From NCBI RefSeq assembly GCF_001949145.1, contig NW_019091410.1:409971-473970 (forward strand): 64,000 nucleotides of DNA, given 5' to 3'. Each line of letters begins with the position of its first letter. The first letter of the stretch is position 1. Below, piece by piece: positions 51,701 through 57,700 of this stretch. The stretch is from Acanthaster planci. Taxonomy: Eukaryota > Echinodermata > Asteroidea > Valvatida > Acanthasteridae. The notes under the pieces are model-generated. The model was not told the origin of the DNA, ran no database searches, and saw only the letters and a program-made list of their open reading frames with translations. The position numbers were made by a program, and so were the translations under genes.

Positions 51701-54700
51701 GTCAGGACTTTTCAGAACGTCCTCTTGTTAAGAGTTTGAGAAAATTTCCTGGACCTTTAGCAAAATGCCTAATATAGCACAGCCCAAGGGGGGGGGTGGA
51801 TACAGAGTGATAGAATGGATCACAAATGCAAAACTGGGATGGTTAAAATATTCCCATTCAGAGCTTATGTTACTATTTTTACACATATCTGACTATCCTC
51901 TTTCAGCAATTCATGATCAAAAATTCTGCTTTTGAACCGGCCAAAAAAAACCCCGAGTTAAACGCTGGAAAACTTCAGATTTCTTGCCCCACTTTTTTTT
52001 TATCAATGACAAGACAAATACAAACACATAAAAGCACACTGTAACCCAAAACCAAATAGGGATGGGACACAAATCTAAAGAGAAGTTTTAAGCACAAAAT
52101 AAAAGAAAGGCAAATACAAATCAACATATTCAAGTTCAGAGATTAAAATGAAATAAACATTACTGGAGTGATTCAACTTCAAAGTAAACATGTGTGAAAA
52201 TGATTGCATTGAAGAGTTGATTTCACTTTCTCAGGTGTCATGTTGAATTCAAAAACCAAAGTTCTGCAAATGACTTTTGACCTGAAAATGTTCAGACAAT
52301 AAAACAAACATTCAACCTTATCCATTCTTATAAAACAGAGAGTACAGGGAAAGTACATGTATCCATCCCGAGCTGAAGTGCGCCCCCATTTGGCGAAAGA
52401 AAGACGGGTGGTTACAAGCGGGTTCTTGCATGCGTTGTGTTTACGCAAAGACCATACATGCCGTAATAAATTAGTTCTGCGTACTCAGCGTGCTCCGCGT
52501 CAAATGCGCATGTACACGCGTGCCTCATAGACGCCTATGCGATGAGTACCAAAAACATACACCTACTTTTGTTCCGCTTGGAGTGGATTAGGGCACAAAC
52601 AAAATTTTAACTTAAGAGATTCAAAAGACATACACAATATGGATACTGGTGCTCAAAAAAAGAGATTCATATGGACAAAGGTCCACAGGGATTCATAAAA
52701 AGAAAAGTATGATCAGGAAATCCACAATAACAACTTCTGTATAATAGAAATGGGACTAAAATGAATCACTTTCATTCTGGTTAAACAATGTGAATTTCGG
52801 ATTGAAGTGTGACTAATTTCAACAACTCCTGTGAAAAATGATTGAAGACGGTAATGCTAAAGAAGAAAAAAAAAAGAAAGAAAAGTGACTGATATCAGTA
52901 AAGTTTCCACTTTTCTCTTGCCTTTCTGTCCATTTCTTGTGAAGTCAAATTAAATTTGTCAGTTCAGAAAGTGGTAAAGACTTCTTCTCCCGAATCAATG
53001 CAATTTTCTCTTTGAATTTAATCCCTCCTTATGGAATTAAGGAGTTAAATTCTCCTCAGTTTGTATTCTTCAAATCTCTTCATGAAATTACAAATTCAGT
53101 TATTGCATTTCACCCTTTCCAGGACGAACTTTAATTCCCAATCATTTCATGGTAGAGCTTGGATGTGGACAGTGGACTTACAAATGTTTTCTCACGTTGC
53201 GACCAATTGAAATCACGGCTCAATAATTAGCATTATTGATTGTAGCCAGTGGCAGACCCAATGAATGCCAACATGGTCTTTATGGATGGGAATGGAGCGT
53301 TTGCCAGCTGTATGCTAGCTGGTCTCTGATTGGCTTAATCGGTCAGTCGTTAAGGTCACGACAAAGTCCAACGATTCTCCATAATACATTACGCTGCAAA
53401 GACTACTTTGTCCATGACACAGGGTAATTATCCCAAGGCGTCTTCTTTGGCACTCACTCCCATTTAGATTGTCTCCCCACGTAAATGAAACACCTGGTCT
53501 GACTTCACAGAGAGTGGGTCTGATCCAGTCGTTGTGTGTGTTATTCCTTGCAATTAAATTATCGTAACTTCGTCCCTCCAAATTCTTTGCGCACTATTCA
53601 ATTAAGAAGAGTCCATATCATGAGATCACTTCTTCGGTACCTTATTATAATAATTCTACAAAATACTGCATTATTTAGGCCCACATTTTGCGAGCTTTAT
53701 GTATTAAGCACTTTCCCACTCAAACGACTTTTGTAAAATTTGGCCACCAAGAACAGATGTTCCCCATGAGAGTATTAGGCAATTGAAATCATTTGGAGAA
53801 GAATTTTTTAAATTGTATACGCACAAGAACTTGGCGACCAAACTGAGATTATACACATATTCATATCCAATAATGTCTCATTACGTCTAGAAAATAAATG
53901 CAGAGATCAAACATGTACATGTAGTTGTACATACAGAAAAACACTAAGCTCCTAATGTCTTTATACACATGCAGACTGTAAGCGACTTGGGGTCAGCTGG
54001 GGCCAATGTCATAGAGCTGCTTAAGCACAAAATTTGCTTAAGCGGGAAAAAAATTTTGCTTAAAACAAAGGTTACCAGCTCAAACTCTATCTGATTGTCA
54101 TGCTAACCAGAATGCAGCTAAATGCGATCCCAAAACAGTATACATCACATGGAATTTTGGCTAGTTACCTGATTTATCAAGTAAGGTTTTTTCACGCTTA
54201 AGCAAATTTTGTGCTTAAGCAGCTCTAAGAAATTGGCCCCAGCTGGTTGGTGAGGTTTTCTGAAATTTTTCTAACCCTGAACTTTGCACATTTGTGCAGT
54301 GTGCACAACTGTATGCAGTGGGTGCATGCATATATGCACAACCAATGATGCATGAAAGAGATTATATCCTCACCATGGCAACTCATTGCTCGTATGCTAA
54401 TTTGCACTAACAAATGTCATATTTGTGATTAAGTCCAGACAGACAGTGTAAGGCTGGTAGCAGAGGTTTATACATGTAGCTAAGGATTAAGGGTCTGGGT
54501 CCAATGCTGAAGCCCAAGTCAGAAAAGAATATTGCACAGCGGTAGATTAGGATTCAGAGAGTGTACACAAACTACCTGAAAGTGTCAAAGTTGTACAGTT
54601 TAAGGAGAACAACCAAAGGTACGGGGGTCCCCTTTTTCTGTAAATTCTTCTCTTTATAGCTGGCCAATGACTTTTGATATTTGAGCAGCATGTTGTACTG

Positions 54701-57700
54701 GGTTTGAGCACAATGGGAAGTATCATAACAAATGCAATCAGATTCTTTCTGCACACATTTATGAGATTTTTTTCCCCAATAATAGTAGATATATCCATTC
54801 AAGAAGCACCCACACCACCCTGCAATCAAAATTAATTATTCTCCTTTTCATTAAAGATTTACTCCAAGGATGGTTTTAGTCACTTGGCATGACATGGTAA
54901 GGAAAACATTTGTAAGTCTCAAGTCCACATTCATTTCGTGTCCAAACTGTTCAAATCCAAGCTGAAACTTAAGTCCCATTTATATAAAGGCTGGGTGTAA
55001 TTAGGTTTTTGATTTCAGTCCCGGGTACTGGAAGTGATGGATGTCGGCCGAGGCACAAACTTCACATGAGGTCAAGTACCGGAGTGTCAGAGAACCCATC
55101 TTTTTGAAGGGTTGTTTATTGCATCAGTCTGATTTGTATTAAGTGTCAGGTTTTGCCTTTCATGAAAGCAACATGATTAGGCACAGTAAGCTCAGTGCCT
55201 CCCAAGAGTATCGTTGGCGGGATAAAGCTTATGACATGTAAGGTTCCATTTCACAGAGTTATTAAGCAGAAAATATTGCCTACAAGATTTTTGCATTGAG
55301 CAAAAAATGAGCAGGGTAACCAGTCCCAGGTTTTATACTTTGCATAGAGCACTGGCATGTAACCTTTTTATTGGGGGGTGCGTTGTGTACTAGTGAAACT
55401 GTCTGAACATTCAACTGATAAGCCCACCAAAGTTACATGGCTCGTATATGACATGGCAAAATATACTGCATAAGGCCCTTTCGCACGAATGCTACAAAAC
55501 ACACATCTGTGATAGTTGGTGCTGAGTGTGTCACAAGGGTCGTGTGCAATTTGATCAAATCAAGTTAGCGAACATTGCTTGTTTTGCAGCATTTACATTT
55601 GTATCACTGGTACCGTGGTATTCTTTGAACGGCGGAACTACAGGGTACGAGCTAATTTTCCTGCCATATGTGCGCATCCTTTTTTTTTTACAAGCTTTCA
55701 CAAACATATGTGTAGGAATTCAGTGACAATGAAACACTAATTGCCCATTAGAGGCTGCCCTAGCTGTGCACTTCTGTTTCTGAGATTTCATGACAGTCCT
55801 GGATGTTTTTGCCCATTGGTCTCAGACACATTATCGGCATGATTTCCAGTGCTGGTTAGTGATAGCCTTGTTGCCAGCACTCACTTTGGGGCTTTATAAC
55901 ATGCTAGACATGGGATAGGTGTCTGATTTATAAACAAAGGATATCTAGCTTGATCAATAGAAATGGGGTAAAGAAAATCAAGTCCAATTTCTTTTTGACA
56001 TTCATGGCTATTCTTTGCATAGAAAAGTAAGGCCAGAACTTCATAGATCTGGTTCCCGCCCCTCTTATGTAAAAACGGGGTACTAAGGCATGTCCAGGAC
56101 CAGATGGCAGCAAGACTATCACTAGCAGGCAGCATATTTTTGTGAACCGCCATTTTGAACCATGGAAATGGCATACACGCATAATGGACTCCAACGCACA
56201 GTGCCCTTGCAAAAATCACACACGTTACATTCACAAGACCAATCTCGATGATAATCACATTGATTTCTCATCCACGTGCAATTTTTGGAGTAAGTATGGA
56301 TCCGTGCGATGAACACACAGGGACCCTGGCAATTTAGTGACAGGGATACACTTGCACATGACACAATATCTCTGCAATCGTGACATCAATGTGATTTTAT
56401 CGCCAGGAACCCCTGTTTTCAGCGCTCGTGGAAAGGGCCTACACGTGCACAGCAACTTTTGACACAATTTGATACTGAGCAAACAGTGCCATCTGTTGAA
56501 TGAACACTCTAGATTGGCATTCTTGATAACTTTTCAGTATGTGGTGACTGTCATCATGGAATCACCTGCAAAGAGCCCAACTTTACAATGTGAAAGAAAA
56601 AGGAACTAGAACGACAAAGGATAAGGAAAGCCAAGAACACAGAAAAAGAACTCACCTGGAATATGGCGACCCACGCATACAGTATATTATCAAAAGAAAT
56701 GGACCCAAGAAATGGATTCACGTCGCTAGTTTTACACATGGTATAGTACTGGTTCCAATTGACACAGTCTGTCAAATTGCTGTCGTACGAATTGTTTATG
56801 TAGGGCAAGGCAGTAGAGTTGCACTCTTGTTCTCCTATAAGAAATGGATCTTTATGGTCGCTGTCGCAATGCAGATCTCCCGCATCCGTTTTAAAACTGC
56901 ATACATAATCCTGGTACATGTCTGGCAGTGTGTAAAATGTTGTAACATCGTACCTACGGAAAAACAGCACGAAAAGAGTGAAGAGCTGAGTGACTGGAAA
57001 CATGCAATTATCCACATAGAACCTATGTTCTCTTCCTTCAAGAATTACATTTCTCTCTCCACAAGTAGTGACTGGAGGACTTGGAGTGAAAATTGTGAAA
57101 TTGAGTGGAAAATTTGTGTAATGTTGGACTGGCGAAGCATTAAGAATATCCCCCCCAGCGTGAAGTTGATTGAAATGCCTACTGACTGAATTCAACTCCT
57201 GAATCGTATCATTCTTGGTTTCAGTCGGACGAAAGGAATCCAAGCTCTTTGGAAATAAGTGAGTGGAAGTAAGAAATGTTCAAGCATCTTGAGAAATTTC
57301 CGCAGCAGCCTATTTCATGAAACTTTACGCAATGGCGTAACTTAACTAATGCCAAGATGGAACAAAAAATTATGACACACTTCACAAAAGTTACAGACTG
57401 CGTATGTCTGCGACTCGCACAACAAATTATGGTGCCACCTATGCAATAATTTTAAGTGGCATATCTGAAAGGAACAATAGGGGGCCTATTACTGCCACGT
57501 CAGGTTTGATTAAAGCTCATCATTGCTCAAACTAACATGGTTTATATGGGAAATGTACAAGTTTGTCTTGGGCCGTGATGGAAAACTTGTTTGGCTGTGA
57601 GAGAACTTTCAGATCTTTTGTCTGGTTCCAACAAAGAAAGATGAAACCTGTTCAAAATGGCAGGCGGCGGGTAATTCAATGACTGTTTAACGACGGCCGT

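Larger units (their letters stand above)
51539..56655. other. CACNA1G: Intron E3-E4a (5.1 kb)
   Basis: It holds dispersed repeat D copy 2 (52,368-52,590), MITE family E copy 2 (53,997-54,240) and a degraded relative near 55,244-55,340. Open frames such as minus 53,315-53,581 show no family resemblance. Confidence 0.75.

Noticed and set aside
53315-53581. An 88-codon minus-strand frame in the E3-E4a intron
   Set aside because: No domain, no matching splice phases and average intron composition; treated as chance.
56590-57189. A 199-codon plus-strand open frame
   Set aside because: It is antisense to exon E3 and has no recognisable domain.
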